From Bacteroidota bacterium (GTDB lineage: Bacteria; Bacteroidota; Bacteroidia; Flavobacteriales; Weeksellaceae): 64,000 bases of DNA. The DNA is taken from contig JAEWZO010000023.1 of the NCBI GenBank assembly GCA_023458415.1, forward strand, positions 8,157 to 72,156, written 5' to 3'. Positions 33,147-41,298 of this stretch are shown in pieces; within the stretch, counting starts at the first letter, position 1, and each line of letters begins with the position of its first letter. Under the pieces are notes generated by a model, which was not told the origin of the DNA, did no database searches, and worked only from the letters and a program-made list of their open reading frames with translations. The translations under genes were made by a program, and so were the position numbers.

Positions 33147-34910
33147 CTATTTTTTCCGAATTAGAACAGTTGCATTTCCAAAGTAAGAATTCTGCACTGG
33201 CTGTGTAACTTTGGTTACTTCATCGAAAACAATTTTGAAATGATAATTTCCAAGATCAAATTCCTTTGAAAGATCTTGAACCGGTATCGGTCCGAAAGAA
33301 TTCTGATGCTGATAAAAAAGCTCTGTAAAATCCGCGTAAACCGTTATTTCTTCCTTGTTACTCAGCCGGAAAGTAAGCCCCGATTTTCCTGTGTCTTGTT
33401 CAGCTTTAATTGTGTCTGAACCAATCGAAACACCTTCCTGAACATAAAGTGCATTGATAGGAACCACAAAATCATAATCGTCAACATTTATGATTTTATT
33501 TTTAGCAATCAACTGTTGTGAGCCGTTATAAGTATTCGTGTTTTCTACATTTTTGAATCTTCTTCGAAGATTCCACTGCGATGTATACACCGCATTTTTA
33601 TTGTTGATAAGTGGCTGATCTTCAGTTTTTAAATAACCTAGAAGAAACTGCTCTTCATTTCTTTCATTTAAGAATCTGAATTTATCTGCAACATCGTCTG
33701 CAACTTTATCGGTTACCTTTTTGTTGAAACTTATTTTACCGTTTTCAAGTAAATTGTTTTCTGACAGTACTTTAACCAACTCTGTTTTCTGACTTCTTTT
33801 CGCCACTGCAAACGCATTGAGGTAAGGAAATGTTAATGCAAATACTCCGAATGCAAATAGACTCACCGGAATAAACTTGATTGTGGTTTTCGGGCTGAAT
33901 ACAAAATAAGCCACAACTGAAGTCATCCACAATGCTAGAATCAGCACGAAATAACGTGGTTCTGTGTAACCGTATTCTAAAATTCGAGTAAAAATTGCTA
34001 CATAAAGCAAAACCAACATTGGAATCAGAGTGTAGTAAAATATTTTAGAAAACGCTTTTACCCACGTTTTTGCTGCGCCCGCTTTCAGTGGATGAACCAA
34101 AAGCAGCGCTAAAATTCCTACAACCGAATAGGCTAAAACCAGCAGCGAAACCCAGCCACGCGGAAGCTCCCAATTGATAAGTATTTTCGCTGAATAGAAA
34201 TACAGAATTACAGCATAAATAATAAGCAACGGAATTAAAATATATTGCGTGAAAAATTTAAGAACTATTGGATAAGTATCATCTTTTTCGAGGTGCGAAA
34301 GACCTTTCTCGTTGAAGAGTAGAAAAATAAAACAGCTGCCAAAAATTGCCAGAAAATAAAAAGTCTGTGCATAAATTCGGTCCGAAAAATTGAAATTAAA
34401 CAGTTTGTCTACCGCTAAAATTGCCAACATAACGCCGCCTGTTAAAACGCCCGTAAATACGGTGGACAGGAAAATATTGATGAACAGATTTTTATTATAC
34501 TGCCAGAAATTGATTTCTCTTTTCTCTCCAAAAAAGGCGATAAACGAAACCAAGACATGCGAAAGAATAAACGTCGGAATCAGCAGATATGCATATTTCT
34601 CTGTAAAATCCTGCTCTTTGTCGGGCAGCAGAAAGTAGAAAAATACGAGAAACGCTACACCCAAAAGTTGCCAAATCAAGGTTTTTCCCTCTCTCTGTGA
34701 AAGCATATTGATGGCAAACATCAGCGAAATTCCGAGCATCGAAACAATGGCAAACCTTATGAAAGTAAAATATTCGCTGTGTGAATTAAAATCGTTTTCT
34801 GCAAAGCAAATCAGCGATAGCGCAGCCAAAAATGCCATCAAAAGCACCATTGGATATCTCCGGAAAACATCATCCGTTTTTCCGAAAACCTGTTTCAGTT
34901 TTTCAATCAT
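33147..34910 (-). CDS. DUF4153 integral membrane protein
   Basis: A 587-residue inner-membrane protein. About a dozen hydrophobic helices fill residues 15-375 (for example VLLMAFLAALSLICF, FIRFAIVSMLGISLMFAINM, FINIFLSTVFTGVLTGGVMLAIL and YFVLILALWMTSVVAYFVF). A soluble C-terminal region of about 210 residues follows, predicted to be beta-rich. The arrangement matches DUF4153, a family of unknown function common in Bacteroidota. It lies 15 bases after the BlaI-like gene on the same strand, and that gene abuts the PAP2 gene, so the three probably form one operon. No enzymatic motif is visible. Confidence 0.85.
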   Translation of the reverse strand: MIEKLKQVFGKTDDVFRRYPMVLLMAFLAALSLICFAENDFNSHSEYFTFIRFAIVSMLGISLMFAINMLSQREGKTLIWQLLGVAFLVFFYFLLPDKEQDFTEKYAYLLIPTFILSHVLVSFIAFFGEKREINFWQYNKNLFINIFLSTVFTGVLTGGVMLAILAVDKLFNFNFSDRIYAQTFYFLAIFGSCFIFLLFNEKGLSHLEKDDTYPIVLKFFTQYILIPLLIIYAVILYFYSAKILINWELPRGWVSLLVLAYSVVGILALLLVHPLKAGAAKTWVKAFSKIFYYTLIPMLVLLYVAIFTRILEYGYTEPRYFVLILALWMTSVVAYFVFSPKTTIKFIPVSLFAFGVFALTFPYLNAFAVAKRSQKTELVKVLSENNLLENGKISFNKKVTDKVADDVADKFRFLNERNEEQFLLGYLKTEDQPLINNKNAVYTSQWNLRRRFKNVENTNTYNGSQQLIAKNKIINVDDYDFVVPINALYVQEGVSIGSDTIKAEQDTGKSGLTFRLSNKEEITVYADFTELFYQHQNSFGPIPVQDLSKEFDLGNYHFKIVFDEVTKVTQPVQNSYFGNATVLIRKK

Positions 34911-34925
34911 TCGTCGGTAAAAGTG

Positions 34926-35420
34926 TTATTTCTTTTTTTTCTTGTCCTTCTTTTTGTCTTTCTTTTTCTTCTTTTTTTTCTTTTTTTTGTCGGATGTAAG
35001 TTCGTCGATGTAATCAGCAATTGGATTTGTTTCCTCTTTCGCTTTTTCTATAGCTTCAGGAGCTTCAGTTCGTACTTCAACATAGTCTGAAAAATCTTTT
35101 GTGGTTAACAGCTGATCGTCCAAAAGAGCTTTCAGTAAATCCTTTCCGGAATTGGCGTAATAATTTTCAACAAAACTCCGAAGCTGAAATTTCCTATAAT
35201 ATTCATAAGGAACGGCAACGCTGTAACGGAAAATTCTTCCTTCTTTTTCAGCTGAAATAAACTGTTTTTCAAGAAGAATTTTAAGATAGGTAGAAATGGT
35301 GTTCTGGTGTGGTTTCGGTTCAGGATGCTGTTCAACAATATCCTTCAGGTAACCAGATTGCAGTTGCCAAACAATCTGCATTAAATTTTCTTCGGCTGTG
35401 GTTAATGGCTGTATCTTCAT
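34926..35420 (-). CDS. BlaI/MecI/CopY-family transcriptional regulator with poly-Lys tail
   Basis: A 164-residue protein. The first 80 residues are a winged-helix domain of the Penicillinase-repressor family: LTTAEENLMQIVWQLQSGYL, NTISTYLKILLEKQFIS and the wing KEGRIFRYSVAVP. A dimerisation helix region follows (FVENYYANSGKDLLKALLDD). The last 20 residues are almost all lysine with a few Asp, encoded by a run of AAA/AAG codons. Regulators of this family usually pair with a BlaR1-type membrane protease; none is in view. Instead the gene sits between PAP2 and DUF4153 genes, with its ATG touching the PAP2 stop. Target and signal unknown. Confidence 0.9.
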   Translation of the reverse strand: MKIQPLTTAEENLMQIVWQLQSGYLKDIVEQHPEPKPHQNTISTYLKILLEKQFISAEKEGRIFRYSVAVPYEYYRKFQLRSFVENYYANSGKDLLKALLDDQLLTTKDFSDYVEVRTEAPEAIEKAKEETNPIADYIDELTSDKKKKKKKKKKDKKKDKKKKK

Positions 35421-36023
35421 TTAATAGGTGTTTTGGATGTTATGATAAAGATACGTAAAAGATACCACAACCGCCAAGAACGCTCCCATAAGCACTTCCG
35501 GAATGGTGTGTCTTTTAATAATCACACGCGTTGCTCCCACAATTACTGCAATTCCAAACCACAAAACTCCGATGGTTGGATTGATAGCAAAAAACAGAGC
35601 AGCAACATAAACATTGAGTGCTGTATGCATCGAACTTTTGATGAAGTAATTACTAATATGCATAATAACAAGCAGAAGCAATAAATACAGAACGGTGATG
35701 TCGAGATTTTCGTGTAGAAAATAATCAACCAACAGAAAAATCGTCGAAACACAGATAATAAAAATGTACAGCGATTTCCTTTGATTCCGGTTGGAAACAT
35801 CCATATTGCTGTAATTTCCTTTTTTTACGTTCCAGATAATCCATGCTGTTATCGGAATAATTAAAATTAGTAAAACCGGAAGAAATTTTTCCCACGCACC
35901 TTCAGCGGTATAAAACTCGGAGCTGTAATACAGAAAGTAAATAACAAGAGAAGTAATAGGATTGAAAAAATTCGAAATTACTTTCGAAACTGTAATGAGC
36001 CAGCGTGGAGTTTTTGCAGACAT
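35421..36023 (-). CDS. PAP2-like membrane protein with altered catalytic motifs
   Basis: A 200-residue protein with about six membrane helices. The C-terminal half resembles a PAP2 (type 2 phosphatidic acid phosphatase) core: SSMHTAL aligns with the usual S-G-H motif, and RVIIKRHTIPEV aligns with R-x5-H-x3-D, here ending in Glu. The first catalytic block (Lys-x6-Arg-Pro) is not evident. So the His nucleophile region is kept but other residues differ, and activity is uncertain. Related proteins dephosphorylate lipid carriers such as undecaprenyl pyrophosphate. It has a good promoter (36040-36068) and begins the PAP2-BlaI-DUF4153 cluster; its TAA abuts the next ATG. Confidence 0.8.
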   Translation of the reverse strand: MSAKTPRWLITVSKVISNFFNPITSLVIYFLYYSSEFYTAEGAWEKFLPVLLILIIPITAWIIWNVKKGNYSNMDVSNRNQRKSLYIFIICVSTIFLLVDYFLHENLDITVLYLLLLLVIMHISNYFIKSSMHTALNVYVAALFFAINPTIGVLWFGIAVIVGATRVIIKRHTIPEVLMGAFLAVVVSFTYLYHNIQNTY

Positions 36024-36039
36024 AAAAAGTTTATAATTT

Positions 36040-36068
36040 CAAAAATAGTTTTTTTTCATCATTAACAA
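36040..36068 (-). promoter_or_regulatory. Promoter for the PAP2-BlaI-DUF4153 cluster
   Basis: On the minus strand, TTG (36068-36066), 18-base spacer, TATTTTTG (36047-36040). It lies 17 bases upstream of the ATG and is divergent from the pdhA promoter. Confidence 0.65.
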
Positions 36069-36089
36069 GACAAAAATCAATTCTATTCC

Positions 36090-36122
36090 TTGAATATAAC
36101 CAAAGAATTTTTCCTATTTTTG
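36090..36122 (+). promoter_or_regulatory. Promoter for pdhA
   Basis: TTG (36090-36092), a 22-base spacer (long but within range) and TATTTTTG (36115-36122), 20 bases before the ATG. Confidence 0.5.
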
Positions 36123-36142
36123 CCTAATAATTTCCAATAGAT

Positions 36143-37144
36143 ATGAAGGAATTTTCTAAAGAAGTTTATTTGCAGTGGTATGCAGATATGACGATGTGGA
36201 GAAGGTTTGAAGATAAATGCCGTTCTCTTTACCTAAAACAGAAAATCAGAGGATTTTTACATTTATATAACGGTCAGGAAGCCATTCCTGCCGGTTTTGT
36301 ACACGCGATGGATATGTCGAAAGACAGCATGATTACGGCGTATCGTTGTCATATTCATCCAATGGCGATGGGCGTAGATCCTAAAAGAATCCTTGCCGAA
36401 CTTTGCGGTAAAGCAACCGGAACTTCCGGAGGAATGGGTGGTTCTATGCACATTTTCAGTAAAGAGCACAGATTTTATGGCGGTCACGGTATTGTGGGCG
36501 GTCAAATTCCTTTAGGTGCGGGTATTGCTTTTGCCGATAAATATTTCGACAGAAAAGCAGTTAACATCTGTTTCTTTGGTGACGGAGCTGCAAGACAGGG
36601 ATCGCTGCATGAAACATTCAACATGGCGATGAACTGGAAACTTCCGGTAGTATTCGTAGTGGAGAATAACCAATACGCAATGGGTACCTCGGTAAAAAGA
36701 ACAGCCAACCACGAAGATATTTACAAACTTGGTTTAGGTTACGAAATGCCTTGTATGCCTGTAGACGCGATGGATCCTGAAAAAGTTGCGGAAGTAGCTT
36801 TTGAAGCAATCGAAAGAGCCAGAAGAGGCGATGGACCAACTTTTATTGAAGCAAGAACATACCGTTACAGAGGTCACTCAATGTCTGATGCAGAACCATA
36901 CAGAACTAAAGAGGAAGTGGCAATGCACAAGAAAGACGATCCAATTGAACTTATTAAAGAAAGAATTCTTGACAACAAATGGGCGACAGAAGCAGAACTG
37001 GAAGAACTTGACAACAAATCAAGAGATTTCGTAGAAGAATGTGTGGAATTCATGGAGAATTCTCCATATCCGGATCCGGAAAAAATCTACGATTATGTTT
37101 ACGCGCAGGAGGATTATCCATTCCTGGACAAACTGGAAAACTAA
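36143..37144 (+). CDS. pdhA: Pyruvate dehydrogenase E1 component, alpha subunit
   Basis: With the beta subunit it decarboxylates pyruvate on thiamine diphosphate and passes the acetyl group to E2. The 333-residue protein shows YNGQEAIPAGF, AYRCHIHPMAMG, TSGGMGGSMHIFS and the ThDP fold GDGAARQGSLHETFNMA ending in ENNQYAMGTS. The phosphorylation-loop region YRYRGHSMSDAEPYR is typical of E1-alpha. Length fits bacterial heterotetrameric E1. The E2 gene follows after 97 bases, but no beta subunit (pdhB) is present between or after them, so it must be encoded elsewhere. The promoter at 36090-36122 probably drives both genes. Confidence 0.97.
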   Translation: MKEFSKEVYLQWYADMTMWRRFEDKCRSLYLKQKIRGFLHLYNGQEAIPAGFVHAMDMSKDSMITAYRCHIHPMAMGVDPKRILAELCGKATGTSGGMGGSMHIFSKEHRFYGGHGIVGGQIPLGAGIAFADKYFDRKAVNICFFGDGAARQGSLHETFNMAMNWKLPVVFVVENNQYAMGTSVKRTANHEDIYKLGLGYEMPCMPVDAMDPEKVAEVAFEAIERARRGDGPTFIEARTYRYRGHSMSDAEPYRTKEEVAMHKKDDPIELIKERILDNKWATEAELEELDNKSRDFVEECVEFMENSPYPDPEKIYDYVYAQEDYPFLDKLEN

Positions 37145-37155
37145 AAAATTATTAA

Positions 37156-37233
37156 TTTGAAATTTAACGTTTGAAATTTGAAATTCAATTAATCTCAAAT
37201 CTCGAATTTTAGAATCTCAAGTCTCAAATCAAT
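37156..37233. repeat. Heptad-periodic repeat array between pdhA and the E2 gene
   Basis: Eleven 7-base units in near-continuous phase: TTTGAAA, TTTAACG, TTTGAAA, TTTGAAA, TTCAATT, AATCTCA, AATCTCG, AATTTTA, one extra G, then AATCTCA, AGTCTCA, AATCAAT. It fills most of the 97-base gap and ends just before the E2 start at 37242. Confidence 0.65.
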
Positions 37234-37241
37234 AAATAATT

Positions 37242-38933
37242 ATGGCAGAAGTAATTACAATGCCCCGTCTTTCAGATACCATGACGGAAGGTAAAGTTGC
37301 CAAATGGCACAAAAAAGTAGGAGATGATGTAAATGAAGGTGATATTCTGGCCGAAATTGAAACTGATAAGGCAGTTCAGGATTTCGAATCGGAAGTTAAA
37401 GGAAAACTTTTATACATAGGTGTTGAGGAAGGAAACGGAGCAGCTGTAGATTCCGTTCTTGCAATTATTGGTGAAGAAGGTGAAGATATCTCTGCCTTGA
37501 AAGGAGGAAATTCCGAATCCAAAACCAAGAAAGAAGAAGCAGCCAATTCCGAAGGCGTTCCTGAAGAATTCAAAACTGAAAATGAAGATACACCGGTAGA
37601 AACTTCTGAACCTGTAGAAAAAGAAGAAGGTAATTCTGAAAGTGCTTCCGCAGATATTCCTGAAGGAGTAGAAGTGATTAATATGCCTCGTCTTTCCGAC
37701 ACAATGACGGAAGGTAAAGTTGCCCAGTGGCACAAAAATGTTGGAGATTCGGTAAAAGAAGGAGATATTATTGCTGAAATTGAAACCGATAAAGCTGTGC
37801 AGGATTTCGAATCCGAATTCAAAGGAGTACTTCTTCATCAGGGAGTTTCTGAAGGCGGAGCGGCTCCGGTTGATACAATTTTGGCGATTATCGGTCCGGA
37901 AGGAACAGATGTTTCTTCGATAGTTTCGGGTGGAGGAAAACCGCAGCCGAAAACTGAAAATAAAGAAGCTGCAAAGTCTGGAACTCCGGAAAAAGCTGCG
38001 AGCAAAACTGAAGAAAAGCCTGTAGCGACGCAGTCAGGAGACCGAGTTCATATTTCACCTTTGGCCAGAAAAATGGCAGAAGAAAAAGGAATTGATATTA
38101 ATACACTGAGCGGAACGGGCGAGAACGGAAGAATCGTAAAAAAAGATATTGAAAACTATCAACCTGGATCTGCGAAACCTGCAGCAGCTGTTGCTGCAGA
38201 AACTCCTGCAGCTGCACCAAAAGCAGTTCAGCCGGTTATGGATTTTGTACAGGGTGAAGATTCTGAAACACCAAATTCTCAAGTTAGAAATATCATCGCA
38301 AAACGTCTTGCTGAAAGTAAATTTACTGCTCCGCATTACTATCTAATTGTTGAAATCAACATGGATAAGGCAATTCAGGCAAGAAAAGAAATCAATTCGT
38401 TGCCGGATACCAAAATTTCCTTCAACGATATGATTATCAAAGCGGTTGCGATTGCACTAAGAAAACATCCGCAGGTAAATTCAAGTTGGGGAGGAGATAA
38501 AATTGTTCACCACGCAAATATCAACGTTGGAGTTGCAGTAGCAATTCCGGACGGATTGGTTGTACCGGTGCTGAAAAATGCAGACCAGATGAATTATATG
38601 CAGATTTCTGCTGCCGTGAAAGATATGGCCGGAAGAGCAAAATCAAAAGGTTTGAAAGCCAACGAAATGGAAGGTTCAACATTCTCCGTTTCTAATCTTG
38701 GAATGTACGGAATTGAAACTTTTACGTCCATCATCAACCAACCAAACTCTGCTATTCTTTCAGTAGGTGCAATTGTTGAAAAACCGATTGTTAAAGATGG
38801 CCAACTGGCTGTTGGAAACGTAATAAAGCTTTCTCTTGCGTGTGACCACAGAGTGGTTGACGGTGCAACTGGAGCTGAATTCCTGCAAACTTTAAGAACA
38901 TATCTTGAGCAGCCGCTAACTTTGCTGCTGTAA
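37242..38933 (+). CDS. Dihydrolipoamide acetyltransferase (E2) of the pyruvate dehydrogenase complex
   Basis: Transfers acetyl groups from lipoamide to CoA and forms the core of the complex. The 563-residue protein has two lipoyl domains (about 1-78 and 140-220), each with the lipoylated Lys in ETDKAVQDFES. Acidic and Ala/Lys/Glu-rich linkers follow, then a peripheral-subunit-binding domain (about 265-300, ISPLARKMAEEKGIDINTL then GENGRIVKKDI). The catalytic domain runs from about 330, with ISFNDMIIKA, FSVSNLGMYGI and the active-site DHRVVDGATGAEFL. It follows pdhA; the pair lacks E1-beta. The intergenic heptad array may influence the pdhA:E2 ratio, which is speculation. A terminator follows. 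Confidence 0.97.
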   Translation: MAEVITMPRLSDTMTEGKVAKWHKKVGDDVNEGDILAEIETDKAVQDFESEVKGKLLYIGVEEGNGAAVDSVLAIIGEEGEDISALKGGNSESKTKKEEAANSEGVPEEFKTENEDTPVETSEPVEKEEGNSESASADIPEGVEVINMPRLSDTMTEGKVAQWHKNVGDSVKEGDIIAEIETDKAVQDFESEFKGVLLHQGVSEGGAAPVDTILAIIGPEGTDVSSIVSGGGKPQPKTENKEAAKSGTPEKAASKTEEKPVATQSGDRVHISPLARKMAEEKGIDINTLSGTGENGRIVKKDIENYQPGSAKPAAAVAAETPAAAPKAVQPVMDFVQGEDSETPNSQVRNIIAKRLAESKFTAPHYYLIVEINMDKAIQARKEINSLPDTKISFNDMIIKAVAIALRKHPQVNSSWGGDKIVHHANINVGVAVAIPDGLVVPVLKNADQMNYMQISAAVKDMAGRAKSKGLKANEMEGSTFSVSNLGMYGIETFTSIINQPNSAILSVGAIVEKPIVKDGQLAVGNVIKLSLACDHRVVDGATGAEFLQTLRTYLEQPLTLLL

Positions 38934-38954
38934 AATTCAGGATGATGATAAATA

Positions 38955-38986
38955 GCTCCTTTCAGGTTTCTGAAGGGAGTTTTTTA
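38955..38986 (+). terminator. Intrinsic terminator after the E2 gene
   Basis: CTCCTTTCAG (38956-38965) / CTGAAGGGAG (38970-38979), ten pairs with one U-G, GTTT loop and a T-run. Confidence 0.85.
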
Positions 38987-39016
38987 TTGAGTTACCAAAA
39001 AATATAAGTATTTTTG
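38987..39016 (+). promoter_or_regulatory. Consensus promoter for the ABC ATPase gene
   Basis: TTG (38987-38989), exactly 19 bases, TATTTTTG (39009-39016). The ATG at 39022 follows after 5 bases, so the mRNA should be leaderless or nearly so. The promoter directly abuts the preceding terminator. Confidence 0.75.
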
Positions 39017-39021
39017 AAGCT

Positions 39022-39690
39022 ATGATTAGAGCGAAAAATATTCATAAATCTTACGGCGATCTGGAAGTTTTAAAAGGTGTGGATCTTCACATTCTGGAAG
39101 GTGAAGTTGTTTCCGTGGTCGGCGAGTCCGGTGCAGGAAAATCAACATTGCTGCAAATTCTGGGAACGTTGGATACTCCATCGAACGCTAAAAAATTCAA
39201 TACAGAAATTTCTTTAGACGGACAATCTTTCATCAGTATGAGCGACCGCGAACTTTCCCGGTTTAGGAACAAAAATATTGGTTTTGTTTTTCAGTATCAT
39301 AACCTGCTTCCGGAATTTACTGCGCTGGAAAATGCTCTTCTTCCGACAAGAATTTCCGGACTAAACGAAAAGGAAGCGTTGGAAAAAGCCTATTCACTTT
39401 TTGAAGATTTGAATATTGCCCACCGTCTGCATCACAAACCAAGCGAAATGTCGGGTGGTGAAGCACAGCGTACTGCGGTGGTAAGAGCTTTAATCAATTC
39501 TCCCAAGATTATTTTCGCGGATGAACCGACAGGAAATCTGGATTCAAAAAACGCCGACGATCTTCATCAATTGTTTTTTGATCTTCGCGACAAGTATAAC
39601 CAAACTTTCGTTATCGTGACGCACAATAAAGGTCTTGCCGATATTACCGACCGTAAGTTGGTGATGAAGGACGGACTTATTGTGAATTAA
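39022..39690 (+). CDS. ABC transporter ATP-binding protein (LolD/MacB-like)
   Basis: A 222-residue nucleotide-binding subunit. It has Walker A GESGAGKST, Q-loop in VFQYHNLLPEFTALEN, the signature MSGGEAQR, Walker B KIIFADEPTGNLDSKN and the switch His in VIVTHNKG. The 'YHNLLPEFTALEN' and 'DEPTGNLDS' phrases place it in the LolD/FtsE/MacB group, which drives lipoprotein release or mechanotransmission by partner permeases. No permease gene adjoins it, so it probably works with one encoded elsewhere; LolD is the best guess. It starts 5 bases after a perfect -7 box. radC follows after 26 bases. Confidence 0.93.
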   Translation: MIRAKNIHKSYGDLEVLKGVDLHILEGEVVSVVGESGAGKSTLLQILGTLDTPSNAKKFNTEISLDGQSFISMSDRELSRFRNKNIGFVFQYHNLLPEFTALENALLPTRISGLNEKEALEKAYSLFEDLNIAHRLHHKPSEMSGGEAQRTAVVRALINSPKIIFADEPTGNLDSKNADDLHQLFFDLRDKYNQTFVIVTHNKGLADITDRKLVMKDGLIVN

Positions 39691-39716
39691 CATTTCGAAG
39701 AGAAATTGAATAAAGC

Positions 39717-40394
39717 ATGTCCATAAAATTACTTGCAGAAGACGACAGACCGCGGGAAAAATTCCTGCTGAAGGGAAGAAGTGCCCTTTCAGATTCTGAG
39801 TTGTTAGCAATAATTTTGAAAATTGGACATAAGGAAGAATCAGCTGTTGAACTGGCGAGAAATATCCTAAAGACAGTTGATAACAATTGGAATAACCTTT
39901 CTAAACTTTCGGTTTCGGATTTGACCAAATTCAAAGGAATCGGAAAAGTAAAAGCCATTGAAATTCTTACAGCACTGGAAATTGGTCGTAGAAAAGCGAT
40001 GCAGGAAGTTCCGGAAAAAGTTCAGATTGGAGGAAGTGCTGATGCGTATAAAGTTTTAATGCCGTTTCTTGCAGATTTGCAAACTGAAGAATTTTGGGCG
40101 CTGTATCTTAATCAAAGTAATAAAGTTCTCGGGAAGGAGAGACTTACCTCTGGCGGAATTAACCAGTCGGTTGTGGATGTTAGAATTTTATTCAAATCAG
40201 CGTTGGAACAGTTTGCAACTGGCATAATTGTCGCGCACAATCACCCTTCTGGAAACTTAAAGCCAAGCGCCGACGACCTTAAAATTACTAAACAGATTTC
40301 AGAAGCAGGAAAACTTCTTAATATTCAGCTTTTGGACCATCTAATAATTTCGCAAAACGCCTACTTCAGCTTTGCGGATGATAATTTGTTATGA
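39717..40394 (+). CDS. radC: RadC family protein (JAB/MPN domain)
   Basis: A 225-residue protein with an N-terminal helix-hairpin-helix region (LTKFKGIGKVKAIEILTALEI) and a C-terminal JAB1/MPN-type metalloprotease-like domain with EFWALYLNQSNKVL and the metal-binding HNHPSGNLKPSADD. Long called a DNA repair protein, its true role is disputed in the literature. The start MSIKLLAEDDRPREK is standard for the family. Its stop overlaps the next start by four bases (ATGA), so translation is coupled to the downstream acetyltransferase-like gene. It may share the promoter of the ABC ATPase gene 26 bases upstream. Confidence 0.95.
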   Translation: MSIKLLAEDDRPREKFLLKGRSALSDSELLAIILKIGHKEESAVELARNILKTVDNNWNNLSKLSVSDLTKFKGIGKVKAIEILTALEIGRRKAMQEVPEKVQIGGSADAYKVLMPFLADLQTEEFWALYLNQSNKVLGKERLTSGGINQSVVDVRILFKSALEQFATGIIVAHNHPSGNLKPSADDLKITKQISEAGKLLNIQLLDHLIISQNAYFSFADDNLL

Positions 40395-41266
40395 TTAAAC
40401 GACTGAAGTATCACGAAATTAATTTTGAAAAATACACCTCTTGCATAGAGAATTCTGTACAAAAAAACAGCTATGCAAATAAGGAAACGCTAGACTTTCT
40501 TTGCGAGAATTGGGAACTGCTGGTTTGGGAAGATTACCGTGCGGTAATGCCTATTCCTGTGAAGAAAAAGCTGGGTTTCAATTTTGTGCTGATGCCGCTT
40601 TTCTGTCAGCAACTGGGGATTTTCAGCAATGAAAAAAACGCGGAAATAGAAAATGAATTTCACCAGTTTTTATTGAAAAACTACAAAGTTGTTTTCTACG
40701 CGTACAATCATCTCAATCAAATTGAAAAAACAGAGCGCAAGAAAAATTATTTTATTTCAAAAACGGAATATGCGCTTCTGAGAAAAGGATATTTTAAAGG
40801 CAGAAAATCTACTTTAAAAACCGCACAGTATCTGGAGTTTAAAGAAATCTCATTTCAACAGAATAAAGATTTTATCAGAACAAATTTTAAAGGTCTTGAT
40901 AAAACTTCAGATGTCGCAAAGTTGATGGAGTATCTGAAATTACTTGATAAACTGGGAAAACTGAGGGTTTTTGGTTCGTACTTCGAAAACAGTATTACTA
41001 ATGCGGCTTTGGTGATAGATGAACAGGAAACTTTTTCACTTCTCGGATTGGTAAATGATGAAGAATTTAAAAAGCACAACGGCGCTTCGTTTCTGATCGA
41101 CAGAATTCTCAATGAAAACATCCATCAGAAATCCTTCGATTTTATGGGTGGAAGCATTCGAGGCATCGAGGTGTTCTTCAAAAGTTTCGGTTCGCAGCTT
41201 CAGGAGTATCCGGTTGTTGCTCGTTCAAAAAAAGATTTACTGCTAAAGTTTTTCACAAAACAGTAA
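40391..41266 (+). CDS. Conserved hypothetical protein, FemAB/GNAT-like
   Basis: A 291-residue soluble protein. The layout resembles FemAB/GNAT-like acyltransferases: an N-terminal half with WELLVWEDYRAVMPIPVKKK and LMPLFCQQLGIFS, and a C-terminal half with LRVFGSYFENSITNAALVI, HNGASFLIDRIL and FDFMGGSIRGIEVFFKSFGS. That last block is typical of the acetyl-donor fold in peptidoglycan and polyamine acyltransferases. No exact family name can be given. It is translationally coupled to radC through an ATGA overlap. Function remains a guess from fold resemblance. Confidence 0.78.
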   Translation: MIKRLKYHEINFEKYTSCIENSVQKNSYANKETLDFLCENWELLVWEDYRAVMPIPVKKKLGFNFVLMPLFCQQLGIFSNEKNAEIENEFHQFLLKNYKVVFYAYNHLNQIEKTERKKNYFISKTEYALLRKGYFKGRKSTLKTAQYLEFKEISFQQNKDFIRTNFKGLDKTSDVAKLMEYLKLLDKLGKLRVFGSYFENSITNAALVIDEQETFSLLGLVNDEEFKKHNGASFLIDRILNENIHQKSFDFMGGSIRGIEVFFKSFGSQLQEYPVVARSKKDLLLKFFTKQ

Positions 41267-41274
41267 ATAATTAG

Positions 41275-41282
41275 TAATTTTG
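41275..41282 (+). promoter_or_regulatory. -7 box ahead of the gene at 41299
   Basis: TAATTTTG, a full match to TAnnTTTG, 16 bases before the ATG. No TTG at -33. Confidence 0.45.
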
Positions 41283-41298
41283 CACGTCAGTAATTTAC

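Noticed and set aside
34926..34990. Poly-Lys tail of the BlaI-like protein as a frameshift artefact
   Set aside because: The stretch mixes AAA, AAG and GAC/GAT codons in frame and ends in a normal stop 15 bases before the next gene, so it reads as genuine coding sequence, though length may vary.
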